Source: Anaerolineales bacterium (GTDB lineage: Bacteria > Chloroflexota > Anaerolineae > 4572-78 > J111). From it: 9,525 bases of DNA. The DNA lies in assembly GCA_020634935.1 (NCBI GenBank), contig JACKAT010000091.1:1-9525 (forward strand), written 5' to 3'. The position numbers and the translations under genes were made by a program. The notes under the pieces are model-generated. The model saw only the letters and a program-made list of their open reading frames with translations, ran no database searches and was not told the origin of the DNA. Of the stretch, positions 1 through 5,889 are shown piece by piece; positions within the stretch are counted from its first letter, which is position 1, and each line of letters opens with the position of its first letter.

Positions 1-824
1 GTTCCTTGCCATTCGATCTCAGGCCAGGCCAGAACAAAATATTCGCGGCTCATTAGTGGTTTGACCTCTGCTTCCGCCACTTGCCGAAACATACTGTCCG
101 ATCCAAACTGAGTCTGGTGGCAGTGGAGCGCCGTCCACTTAGCCTCGACCGTCCCGCTCACGTCCATCACGACATTAACTTGCTCATCCGGCCAGCCGAG
201 GTCAATGCCGGTCTGTTCCTTAAAGTTATCAAAACGGCTGGTATCCAGTCCATGGGCGGCCATCTGGCGGCTCATCTCCGTGAAAGTTGAGCGTGGTATC
301 ACCGTGTAAAATAGCCGTGACGGCTGCCAAGGCGGCCCCTGCTCCGGGTATTGGTTGGCGTCTCCGGCGGCATGAAAGGCGGCAACGGTATGCCGATGGA
401 TAGCCAGATGATCGGGGTGACCATAGCCGCCTTGGGGGTCGAAGGTCACGACGACTTGAGGCTGCCTCTGCCGGATCAGGCCCACCAGACGCGCGATCAC
501 GGTCTCCGCCTCGACGTTGGCGAATGCGCGGGGATCGTCATTCTCAGGAGTGCCGGCCATGCCGGAGTCGCGATAGTCGAGAAAGGTCAGGTCATCGAAG
601 CCCATCGCTTGGCAAGCACAGCGGAGTTCGTTTTCCCGAACCTCAGCCAGTGTCTCCGGCGTGGCTAGCGCGGGATCAGAAATTTCGCCGACCTCGCCGC
701 GGGTGGCGCACACCAGCGCCACAGGGACGCCCCGTTGGGCATAATGAGCTAATGTGCCGCCGCTGCCAAACGATTCGTCGTCAGGATGGGCATAACAGGC
801 CAGTAAAGCAGGGTTTTCGATCAT
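1..824 (-). CDS. LmbE/PIG-L family zinc deacetylase, 3' end outside the window
   Basis: The frame is open from ATG at 824 to the window edge (274 codons, no stop), so the C-terminus is missing. Near the N-terminus the protein has the family signature AHPDDE (residues 12-17). H13 and D16 are the expected zinc ligands and D15 the expected general base. The second signature GYGHPDH (133-139) supplies the third zinc ligand H139 and the catalytic H136. A late HCHQTQF motif (234-240) is also typical. Family members remove an N-acetyl or related acyl group from amino sugars or their conjugates (MshB, Mca, BshB, GlcNAc-PI deacetylase); the substrate here cannot be told. The ATG follows AGGAG with a 9-11 base gap. 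The gene diverges from the cold-shock operon across a 333-base intergenic region. MshB and Mca are about 290-300 residues, so little is missing. Family confidence is high, substrate unknown. Confidence 0.93.
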   Translation of the reverse strand, partial: MIENPALLACYAHPDDESFGSGGTLAHYAQRGVPVALVCATRGEVGEISDPALATPETLAEVRENELRCACQAMGFDDLTFLDYRDSGMAGTPENDDPRAFANVEAETVIARLVGLIRQRQPQVVVTFDPQGGYGHPDHLAIHRHTVAAFHAAGDANQYPEQGPPWQPSRLFYTVIPRSTFTEMSRQMAAHGLDTSRFDNFKEQTGIDLGWPDEQVNVVMDVSGTVEAKWTALHCHQTQFGSDSMFRQVAEAEVKPLMSREYFVLAWPEIEWQG

Positions 825-841
825 AAGGTGGGTCTCCTATT

Positions 842-867
842 GTAACTGTAGGTCGTAACTGTAAGTC
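842..867. repeat. 13-bp tandem direct repeat upstream of the deacetylase
   Basis: Two adjacent copies of GTAACTGTARGTC (842-854 and 855-867) differ at one base. They end 18 bases from the deacetylase start. A TATAGT hexamer on the minus strand at 895-890 could be its -10 box, but I see no convincing -35. If that -10 is used, the repeat would lie in the 5' leader of the deacetylase mRNA. It may be a regulator site or a chance duplication. Confidence 0.5.
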
Positions 868-981
868 ATTGTCTAACTTTAGTGGTTATACTATAGGATC
901 GCTGTGTGAGGCAAAAATGGGTTCTCTAATCGTTGTTGCTCTGGGTATTTGAAAGGGTCGCGTTCCGAAATTTTTTTGAAA

Positions 982-1010
982 TTGACAGAAACCGGTTAAC
1001 CTGCTATAGT
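982..1010 (+). promoter_or_regulatory. Sigma-70 promoter of the cold-shock/RRM operon
   Basis: A perfect -35 box TTGACA (982-987) is separated by exactly 17 bases from a -10 box TATAGT (1005-1010). Transcription would begin near 1016-1018, giving a leader of about 140 bases before the cold-shock gene. CGGTTA motifs at 993-998 and 1013-1018, with a related GGTTAA at 1022-1027, lie around the -10 box and could be an operator. Confidence 0.85.
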
Positions 1011-1048
1011 ATCGGTTAGTAGGTTAAAGAAAGTATCTGTTTGGTTTC

Positions 1049-1085
1049 AAAAGCGATCGCCAGATATCTGGGCGGTCGCTTTTTT
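1049..1085 (+). terminator. Terminator-like hairpin in the leader of the cold-shock gene
   Basis: The left arm AGCGATCGCC (1052-1061) pairs with GGCGGTCGCT (1071-1080) over ten base pairs including one wobble. The loop has nine bases, and a run of six T (1080-1085) follows. The wobble is U-G on the plus-strand RNA but A-C on the other strand, so the structure favours rightward transcripts. It lies between the promoter and the cold-shock start with no gene in between. It therefore either attenuates the operon or ends a short RNA of about 70 bases. Readthrough control is inference. Confidence 0.7.
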
Positions 1086-1157
1086 CATGCAGAGTCCTCT
1101 TTGACCTTCGAATTCTATTTCAACATTTGTAGTACATACTAGGAGAATTACAGTATT

Positions 1158-1367
1158 ATGTCTGAACGAATTATTGGGACCGTCAAGTGGTTTAACCCGA
1201 ATAAGGGCTATGGGTTCATTGAACACCAGGGGGGCGAAGATGTCTTCGTCCACTACTCGGCCCTCCAGTCTGAGGGTTATCGCTCTTTAGATGAAGGTCA
1301 GCAGGTTGAGTTTAGCCTCGAGCGTGGTCCCAAAGGACTCCAGGCTAGCAACGTTGTAGCCAAGTAG
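1158..1367 (+). CDS. csp: Cold-shock domain protein (CspA family)
   Basis: This 69-residue single-domain protein has the complete cold-shock fold signature: GTVKWFN (7-13), RNP1 KGYGFI (16-21) and RNP2 VFVHYSA (29-35). The nucleic-acid-stacking aromatics W11, F20, F30 and H32 are all present, and the length is normal for the family. Family members bind single-stranded RNA or DNA in the cytoplasm and melt RNA secondary structure, acting as RNA chaperones and transcription antiterminators. AGGAGA at 1141-1146 lies eleven bases before the ATG. It is the first gene of an operon with an RRM protein 25 bases downstream. The long leader with a terminator-like hairpin fits the leader-based control seen in other csp genes. 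Whether this protein is cold-induced cannot be read from the sequence. Confidence 0.97.
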   Translation: MSERIIGTVKWFNPNKGYGFIEHQGGEDVFVHYSALQSEGYRSLDEGQQVEFSLERGPKGLQASNVVAK

Positions 1368-1377
1368 TCTATTACTA

Positions 1378-1392
1378 AAGGAAAAATTCCTT
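1378..1392 (+). promoter_or_regulatory. Small hairpin covering the ribosome-binding site of the RRM gene
   Basis: AAGGAA (1378-1383) and TTCCTT (1387-1392) are perfectly complementary with a three-base loop and end directly at the ATG. The left arm contains the only Shine-Dalgarno candidate, so the hairpin would hide it. At six mostly A-U pairs it is weak and might respond to temperature, to the upstream RNA chaperone or to ribosomes finishing the previous gene. The pairing is plain in the sequence; the function is inference. Confidence 0.5.
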
Positions 1393-1716
1393 ATGAATAA
1401 GAAACTCTATGTGGGCAATCTAAGTTACGATACCACCGAAGACGAACTGCGGAAATTGTTTGTTGAGGTTGGCCCGGTTGTATCAGCCGCCCTGATTACT
1501 GACCAGGTTTCGGGCCGGTCTAAAGGCTTCGGCTTTGTCGAAATGGAGACTGAGCAGTCTGCCAAAGAAGCCATTGAACGGCTGAATAATTATGAGCTTC
1601 ACCAACGTTCCCTTAACGTTAGTGAAGCCCACCCGCCGCGTGAACGCTCTTCAGGTGGCGGCGGCGGACGAGGTCGATCATCCTCTCGCGGCGGGAGTGG
1701 TCGTCGAGGCTACTAA
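1393..1716 (+). CDS. RRM-domain RNA-binding protein with Gly/Arg/Ser tail
   Basis: The protein has 107 residues. One RNA recognition motif fills residues 3-78, with RNP2 LYVGNL (5-10) and RNP1 KGFGFVEM (44-51). The conserved aromatics Y6, F46 and F48 that stack on RNA bases are all present. Residues 82-107 form a low-complexity Gly, Arg and Ser tail with RGR, RGG and RRGY steps, like the tails of cyanobacterial Rbp and eukaryotic glycine-rich RNA-binding proteins. It should bind single-stranded RNA in the cytoplasm. It is cotranscribed with the cold-shock gene 25 bases upstream, and a strong terminator follows. A paralogue with the same RRM layout lies at 7113-7412. Family assignment is certain; RNA targets are unknown. 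Confidence 0.95.
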   Translation: MNKKLYVGNLSYDTTEDELRKLFVEVGPVVSAALITDQVSGRSKGFGFVEMETEQSAKEAIERLNNYELHQRSLNVSEAHPPRERSSGGGGGRGRSSSRGGSGRRGY

Positions 1717-1748
1717 GCCCCTATTGAGATATCAATAATATGATAATG

Positions 1749-1780
1749 AAAAGGCGCAGAGAAACTCTCTGCGCTTTTGT
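1749..1780. terminator. Bidirectional intrinsic terminator between convergent genes
   Basis: GCGCAGAGA (1754-1762) and TCTCTGCGC (1766-1774) form a perfect nine-pair stem with a three-base loop. It is followed by TTTT on the plus strand and, read on the minus strand, by CCTTTT. It lies 33 bases after the RRM stop and 57 bases beyond the stop of the convergent NYN gene, so it can end both transcripts. Confidence 0.88.
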
Positions 1781-1836
1781 ATTTGGTATGAATTTACTCA
1801 TTGAAAGGATGTCCGTATCCCTTAGCTGGTTCTTTT

Positions 1837-2862
1837 TCAGACTAAAGATACATAATCAATCTCCTTATCGTTTCGGCTAATTGTAAAATACCCCAGGCGT
1901 TCACCCTCCTGCATCAGATCCTTGAGGCGATTGAAGCCATACACCGATTCATCGAAACCGCCGTATTTCTTGATAAGTGACCGTTTGATAGAAGTCAGCA
2001 GGATTTTGGATTGGGTTGACTCCTCAATCATGGTCACAATTTCTTGATAAAGCAGATCGATACCGTCCGGCAACTTGGTGCCGGCTATCTGCGCATCCTT
2101 TTGGGGCAGTGTGAGCCAATCACGCAGCCCGGCCGTGTTGAGCGCAAAATAGCCGGCCTGGACGCCGGCTTCAATCAAGGCCTTGAACTTTACAAAACCG
2201 TACTCGTTTTGATCAAAGCTGCCATAAGCTCGAATGAGTTTTTGCTTGACGTTAGCCAGGAGCATAGGGGCGCCTTCCTCCTGCTGTAAAGCCTGGACAA
2301 TTGTTTGGTAAATCTCATCTAGCGACGATGATTGCTTGGCCTGTTTGGGGTCAGACGGACGGGCCGGGGGGGGGGCGGGATTGGGATTGACGTCCTGTTC
2401 ATAGATCAAAAGAGTGTCAACCAGGTCGCCAAAACGACTGGAGGCGTTGTTGGATTGGGCAATCACCACCACTTTTTTACCAAGCGGTCGTAACGCCGTG
2501 GCGACGTGGATAAAATCGCCATCCCCGGTGACCAGAATACAAATCCCGATGTTGGGGTAGCGGTGGGCAAAGTCGATGCAATCGGTCGCCAATTTGACGT
2601 CGACATTGTTTTTGCCGCCTGCCGGGGCATGAGGTACGTAAATAGGCTCAACGCCAATTTTATACAGGACCAGAGAGTCCTGTTGAAAGCGTTGCTCACG
2701 CCAATCGGCATAGGCTTTGGCCAACACTAGCCGGCCGTAGCTTTCAGCTACCTCGCGCAGGGTGGAGATGTTGGCTTTGCCGCGTATGGCGCCGTGCATA
2801 TTTTCCCAATCAATAAACATGGCCACATCGCTGTTGACGTTGGGGTTATCCGTATCAGCCAT
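1837..2862 (-). CDS. NYN-domain nuclease with two OST-HTH/LOTUS domains
   Basis: The protein has 341 residues. Residues 12-155 form a NYN (PIN-like, LabA/DUF88) domain. Its acidic metal-binding residues appear in order: D18 in FIDWEN, D88 and D94 in VDVKLATD, and D114/D116 in TGDGDF. The domain therefore looks catalytically intact, as expected for a metal-dependent ribonuclease. A Pro/Ser/Gln-rich linker (156-180) leads to two homologous winged-helix LOTUS domains (about 181-252 and 267-340). Both contain the pattern LIxxYGxFDxxxYGFxxxxxL and end in GYF. LOTUS domains bind RNA or protein partners; this layout resembles bacterial relatives of MARF1. AGGAG lies 8 bases before the ATG. It is convergent with the cold-shock operon. 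The RNA substrate is unknown. Confidence 0.92.
   Translation of the reverse strand: MADTDNPNVNSDVAMFIDWENMHGAIRGKANISTLREVAESYGRLVLAKAYADWREQRFQQDSLVLYKIGVEPIYVPHAPAGGKNNVDVKLATDCIDFAHRYPNIGICILVTGDGDFIHVATALRPLGKKVVVIAQSNNASSRFGDLVDTLLIYEQDVNPNPAPPPARPSDPKQAKQSSSLDEIYQTIVQALQQEEGAPMLLANVKQKLIRAYGSFDQNEYGFVKFKALIEAGVQAGYFALNTAGLRDWLTLPQKDAQIAGTKLPDGIDLLYQEIVTMIEESTQSKILLTSIKRSLIKKYGGFDESVYGFNRLKDLMQEGERLGYFTISRNDKEIDYVSLV
2366..2375 (-). repeat. Ten-base homopolymer (C on coding strand) in the NYN gene linker
   Basis: A run of ten G on the plus strand is ten C on the coding strand and encodes the proline stretch of the linker near residues 163-166. Runs of this length slip easily in replication. 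Loss or gain of one base would detach both LOTUS domains from the NYN domain. Confidence 0.75.
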
Positions 2863-3042
2863 TAACCAACTCCTTCGCCGCCGACGCCCATTGGGGTTTA
2901 GTCCGGATTGGCCACGCTACTCTATTTTTTAGAATTTTTGCCATTTTAACTCTCTAATGGGGGATAGATTGCCGCGATTAAATGCCAGGTACCTCGATGT
3001 GCTGACCAAATACTTGGCAAATTTCTTTCATTTACCGGTTTA

Positions 3043-3420
3043 CTAATTACCGTACGACATCAGCAATAGCAACGCTGCTCCGCCACTTAGCAGCAGAGGA
3101 ATCACCTGGATAGTATTTTCCAGCTCTACCACTCCAGCCGGCTCGTTCTGGGCACGGTAGACTCGATATTGGCCGCCTTCTCGGCGGAGATACCCCACCG
3201 GCTCTGTCCAGGTACGGTAGATGCGGTATTCTTGCCCTTCTGATCTGATCCGGCCAACACAACGGTGGGTCTCCGCCTGGTATACGGTGTAATATCCGCC
3301 TTCTTGCTCTATCCAACCAACGTGGTCAATCCAACCCCGATAAATGTTATAGTAGCCACCCTCTTGCTCAACATGGCCTATGAATTCACTTAAACGGTTG
3401 TAGACTCTACAATTTGCCAT
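3043..3420 (-). CDS. Small tandem-repeat protein with C-terminal membrane segment
   Basis: The 125-residue protein contains four repeats of 20-21 residues, starting at I14, V34, V55 and V75, with a partial fifth at A95. The consensus is G-hydrophobic-x-EGG-x-Y-x-V/I-Y-R followed by a polar turn. Each unit probably forms a beta hairpin, so the whole could be a small four-bladed beta structure; four-fold beta-flower proteins are a possible relative, but this is a guess. Residues 104-122 are hydrophobic with a central SGG and could be one membrane helix near the C-terminus, placing the repeat domain on the cytoplasmic side if tail-anchored. There is no signal peptide. The start is ATG at 3420 with AAGGG ten bases upstream. 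I do not recognise a function. Confidence 0.82.
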   Translation of the reverse strand: MANCRVYNRLSEFIGHVEQEGGYYNIYRGWIDHVGWIEQEGGYYTVYQAETHRCVGRIRSEGQEYRIYRTWTEPVGYLRREGGQYRVYRAQNEPAGVVELENTIQVIPLLLSGGAALLLLMSYGN

Positions 3421-3430
3421 ACCTGCTAAT

Positions 3431-3466
3431 CCCTTCTTTCAGAAGGACGCCTTAAACCTTCTGAAA
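3431..3466 (-). promoter_or_regulatory. Possible RNA switch upstream of the tandem-repeat gene
   Basis: Read on the minus strand, a ten-base arm TTTCAGAAGG (3466-3457 complement) pairs perfectly with CCTTCTGAAA (3446-3437) across a ten-base spacer. The second arm's CCTTCT can instead pair with the AGAAGG (3437-3432) that forms the Shine-Dalgarno site, with a three-base loop. The two hairpins exclude each other: one leaves the ribosome site open, the other closes it. No poly-T follows, so it is not a terminator. Function is inference. Confidence 0.5.
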
Positions 3467-3468
3467 TC

Positions 3469-3531
3469 AAAAAAATCGGCTACTCAATAAAGCAAAAGTG
3501 CCAATCACTTGGATAATTACCAAAACCGATT
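3469..3531 (-). terminator. Weak possible terminator after pentapeptide protein A
   Basis: AATCGG just after the stop codon can pair with CCGATT, which runs into seven T on the minus strand (3475-3469). The 46-base enclosed stretch holds smaller stems (AAGTG with CACTT). The six-pair closing stem with a large loop makes this uncertain. Confidence 0.3.
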
Positions 3532-3533
3532 AA

Positions 3534-4214
3534 TTAATCTTCACGCACCGCGCCTATCTCGGCGGGATGAAAGTTAACTGGCCATATGGTCGCTTTATCA
3601 TACTTAGCCCCATGCAGATTTGCTCCGCTGAGGTTGGCTTGTTTGAGATTGGCCTGTTTAAGATTGGTCTGTCTCAGATCGGCGTTACGCAGATCGGCGC
3701 TGGTCAGATCCGTGGCGCTTAGGTTGGCGCCCCGCAAATTCGCCTCTCGTAGGCTGGTTTGTCTAAAATTAGCCCCGGTGAGATTGGCCCGGCTGAGGTT
3801 AGCCGTACCCAGATTGGCCTGGCTGAGATTAGCCTGGCTGAGATTAGCCTGACTCAGGTTCGCCTGCATAAGTTTCGCCTGGCTGATATTAACCTCAGTC
3901 AGGTTTGCGCCCATCAAGTTGGCCTGATAAAGGTTAGCCCCGCTGAGATTGGCCTGGCGGAGGTTGGCTTCGCCTAAGTCGGCCCCAATCAGGTCTACTC
4001 CGTGCAAGTCCATGCCGCTGAGGTTCATCCCATAAAGTTCTGCGCCACTCAGATTCGCTCGACGGTGTTCGGCCTCGCTGATATTTGCGCCGCCTAACTT
4101 TGTCCGGCGACGTTCCGTTTCGTTGAGATTGGGACCGAGTAATTCCGGTTTTTCGCCCCTACCTCGAGCAGACGCAATTAATTGTAAAACTTGGTCTCGA
4201 GTGAGTTTGGTCAT
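3534..4214 (-). CDS. Pentapeptide-repeat protein A, downstream of groEL
   Basis: The protein has 226 residues. Head: residues 4-23 (LTRDQVLQLIASARGRGEKP), a probable capping helix. Residues 26-200 are an unbroken register of 35 pentapeptides of the form A(N/D)LxX, with L, I or F at nearly every fifth position. This predicts a right-handed quadrilateral beta-helix of almost nine coils. Tail: 201-226 with AKYDKATIWPVNF. Head and tail recur in proteins B and C in this window. No signal peptide or membrane segment is visible, so it is probably cytoplasmic. The ATG lies one base after the groEL stop, with AGGA overlapping the groEL end, so translation is probably coupled to GroEL. Known solenoids of this type include the gyrase-protecting DNA mimics Qnr and MfpA, but most have no known role, and none can be assigned here. 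Confidence 0.93.
   Translation of the reverse strand: MTKLTRDQVLQLIASARGRGEKPELLGPNLNETERRRTKLGGANISEAEHRRANLSGAELYGMNLSGMDLHGVDLIGADLGEANLRQANLSGANLYQANLMGANLTEVNISQAKLMQANLSQANLSQANLSQANLGTANLSRANLTGANFRQTSLREANLRGANLSATDLTSADLRNADLRQTNLKQANLKQANLSGANLHGAKYDKATIWPVNFHPAEIGAVRED
3811..3855 (-). repeat. Three tandem 15-bp DNA repeats inside pentapeptide gene A
   Basis: Units at 3811-3825, 3826-3840 and 3841-3855 differ by one to three bases. They encode successive SQANL pentapeptides with a three-residue offset. Near-identity at DNA level, beyond what the protein repeat requires, suggests recent unit duplication and a site where coil number could change by slippage. Confidence 0.7.
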
Positions 4215-4215
4215 A

Positions 4216-5811
4216 TTATCCTGGGGGAGAATCGGTTACAAGTCCCTCGATCGTCAGGATCATCGCCGCGATGGAGGCGGCATTTTCCAGCGCGCCACAG
4301 GTGACCTTGGCCGGGTCAATAATGCCGGCCAGCACCATATCTTGATATTGCGCCGACATAACATTGTAACCAATCCGATTATTCTGTTCAGCCTGCTGCT
4401 GGCGGCGCACTCTGGCCACAATAACCGCGCCTTCCAGGCCGGCATTGTTGGCAATAATACGCAGTGGTTCTTCCAAAGCCCGGCGAACGATATTTACCCC
4501 CGTGGCTTCGTCCGGGTCCTGGGTTATAACCCTATCCAGCGCACACATCGCATTAAGTAGGGCGATACCGCCGCCGGGGACGATGCCTGCCTCCACTGCG
4601 GCCTGAGTCGCACTCAAGGCGTCTTCTACGCGCTGTTTTTTCTCTTTGAGTTCGACTGCGGTCGCCGCCCCGACCTTGATCACCCCTACACCGCCGGTTA
4701 GCTTGGCTAATCTGGCTTGCAGTTTCTCCCGGTCGTAGTCATTGATGGTATGGTCGATTTCACTTTTGATCTGATCGATACGTCCCTTGATGACGGTTTC
4801 AGCCCCATGCCCGCCAAGGATAGTGGTATTATCCTTGGTGACCACCACCTTATCGCAGCAGCCCAAGTCGGCTAAGGTAACGGCCTCGATCCGGCGGCCG
4901 GTTTCCTGACTAATGAGCGTACCACCGGTGAGCACGGCAATATCTTGCAGCATTGCAGTGCGGTGGTGGCTGAAGCCGGGGGCTTTCACCGCTACCAGGT
5001 TAAAGGTTCCTTGCAGCTTATTGAGCACCAGGGTGGCCAGGGCTGCCCCCTCGACGTCGTCGGCGATCACCATCAGATTACGGTTGCTGGTTCGGACAAG
5101 CTGCTCCAATAGGGGCACCAAATCGGTGGCGGCGCTCATCCGTTGGTCGTAGAGCAGGATATTCGGCTCCTGTAGCACGGTTTCCATGGCTTCGACATGG
5201 GTGATAAAATATGGCGAGAGATAACCCTGATCAAACTGCATGCCCTCCAGGTATTGGGTTTCAAGGCCCATGCCCTGACCTTCCTCGATCGTCACCGCTC
5301 CATCCTGGCCGACTTTGTCCAGTACCTCGGCGATCAAGGCCCCGATCTCAGGATTCTGAGCCGAAATAGAGGCCACGTTGGCCATCTCCGCTCTGGTAGA
5401 GATAGGAATCGTCTGTTCCTTAAGGGCCGCGATTACGGCCGCGGTGGCTTTTGCCAGCCCGCGTTTCAGCATCATCGGGTTAGCGCCGGCCGCCATGTTC
5501 TTTAAACCCTCGCTGACTAACGCATGAGCCAAGACGGTCGCCGTGGTGGTACCGTCTCCGGCAATATCATTTGTTTTCGTGGCGGCTTCTTTAAGAAGTT
5601 GCGCCCCCATATTCTCATAAGGCTCGCTCAACGCGATCTCTTGGGCGACAGTCACCCCGTCATGGGTAATGACGGGCGCGCCCCACGTTTGGTCTAAGGC
5701 GACATTGCGCCCTTTCGGACCCAGGGTAATGGCAATGGCTTGAGCGGTCTTATCGATGCCGGCCTTTAGGCGACGGCGCGCCTCATCTTGAAAAATCAAT
5801 TGTTTAGCCAT
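4216..5811 (-). CDS. groEL: Chaperonin GroEL (Hsp60), tail-less form
   Basis: This full-length group I chaperonin has 531 residues. It assembles as double heptamer rings and folds proteins with ATP in the cytoplasm. The ATPase residues are conserved: D51 in HDGVTVA, D86 in GDGTTTATVLA and D397 in RVEDAL, with the nucleotide loop VPGGG at 411-415. The apical aromatics Y197, Y201 and F202, which contact substrate and co-chaperonin, are present in GYLSPYF. The protein ends at VTDSPPG and so lacks the usual GGM-rich tail of about 20 residues that lines the cavity floor. LADLGCCDK (313-321) is unusual in a normally charged stretch. No groES and no CIRCE element lie nearby. Upstream, after 78 bases, is pentapeptide gene B; downstream, pentapeptide gene A starts one base after the stop. 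The ribosome site (AAGAAG) is weak. It is likely a secondary GroEL paralogue. Confidence 0.97.
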   Translation of the reverse strand: MAKQLIFQDEARRRLKAGIDKTAQAIAITLGPKGRNVALDQTWGAPVITHDGVTVAQEIALSEPYENMGAQLLKEAATKTNDIAGDGTTTATVLAHALVSEGLKNMAAGANPMMLKRGLAKATAAVIAALKEQTIPISTRAEMANVASISAQNPEIGALIAEVLDKVGQDGAVTIEEGQGMGLETQYLEGMQFDQGYLSPYFITHVEAMETVLQEPNILLYDQRMSAATDLVPLLEQLVRTSNRNLMVIADDVEGAALATLVLNKLQGTFNLVAVKAPGFSHHRTAMLQDIAVLTGGTLISQETGRRIEAVTLADLGCCDKVVVTKDNTTILGGHGAETVIKGRIDQIKSEIDHTINDYDREKLQARLAKLTGGVGVIKVGAATAVELKEKKQRVEDALSATQAAVEAGIVPGGGIALLNAMCALDRVITQDPDEATGVNIVRRALEEPLRIIANNAGLEGAVIVARVRRQQQAEQNNRIGYNVMSAQYQDMVLAGIIDPAKVTCGALENAASIAAMILTIEGLVTDSPPG

Positions 5812-5889
5812 TGGCTAACGCTTCTTCTTAATCATTTCGTATTTCGTATGAATGGGGTAGAATAGCCACCCGGAAGGGTAAGGGGGCCA

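Noticed and set aside
351..826. Rightward open frames over the deacetylase gene
   Set aside because: The minus-strand frame carries complete LmbE/PIG-L motifs through the whole stretch; the rightward frames have no recognisable motif.
1053..1060. GCGATCGC octamer as a cyanobacterial HIP1 marker
   Set aside because: It is seen once here, as part of a hairpin arm; one copy is no evidence for a cyanobacterial genome.
2863..3042. Promoter or small gene between the repeat-protein gene and the NYN gene
   Set aside because: Only the NYN Shine-Dalgarno site is clear; AT-rich stretches gave no -35/-10 pair with acceptable spacing and no open frame of note.
3811..3855. CRISPR-like repeats
   Set aside because: The repeats are contiguous 15-bp coding units without spacers and encode pentapeptides.
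3586..3977. Leu/Arg-rich and other rightward frames over pentapeptide gene A
   Set aside because: They are the mirror image of the repeated A(N/D)L codons on the opposite strand and have no independent support.
5812..5889. CIRCE element or dedicated heat-shock promoter before groEL
   Set aside because: No TTAGCACTC/GAGTGCTAA inverted repeat and no convincing -35/-10 pair; only short repeats such as TACGAAATACGAAAT.
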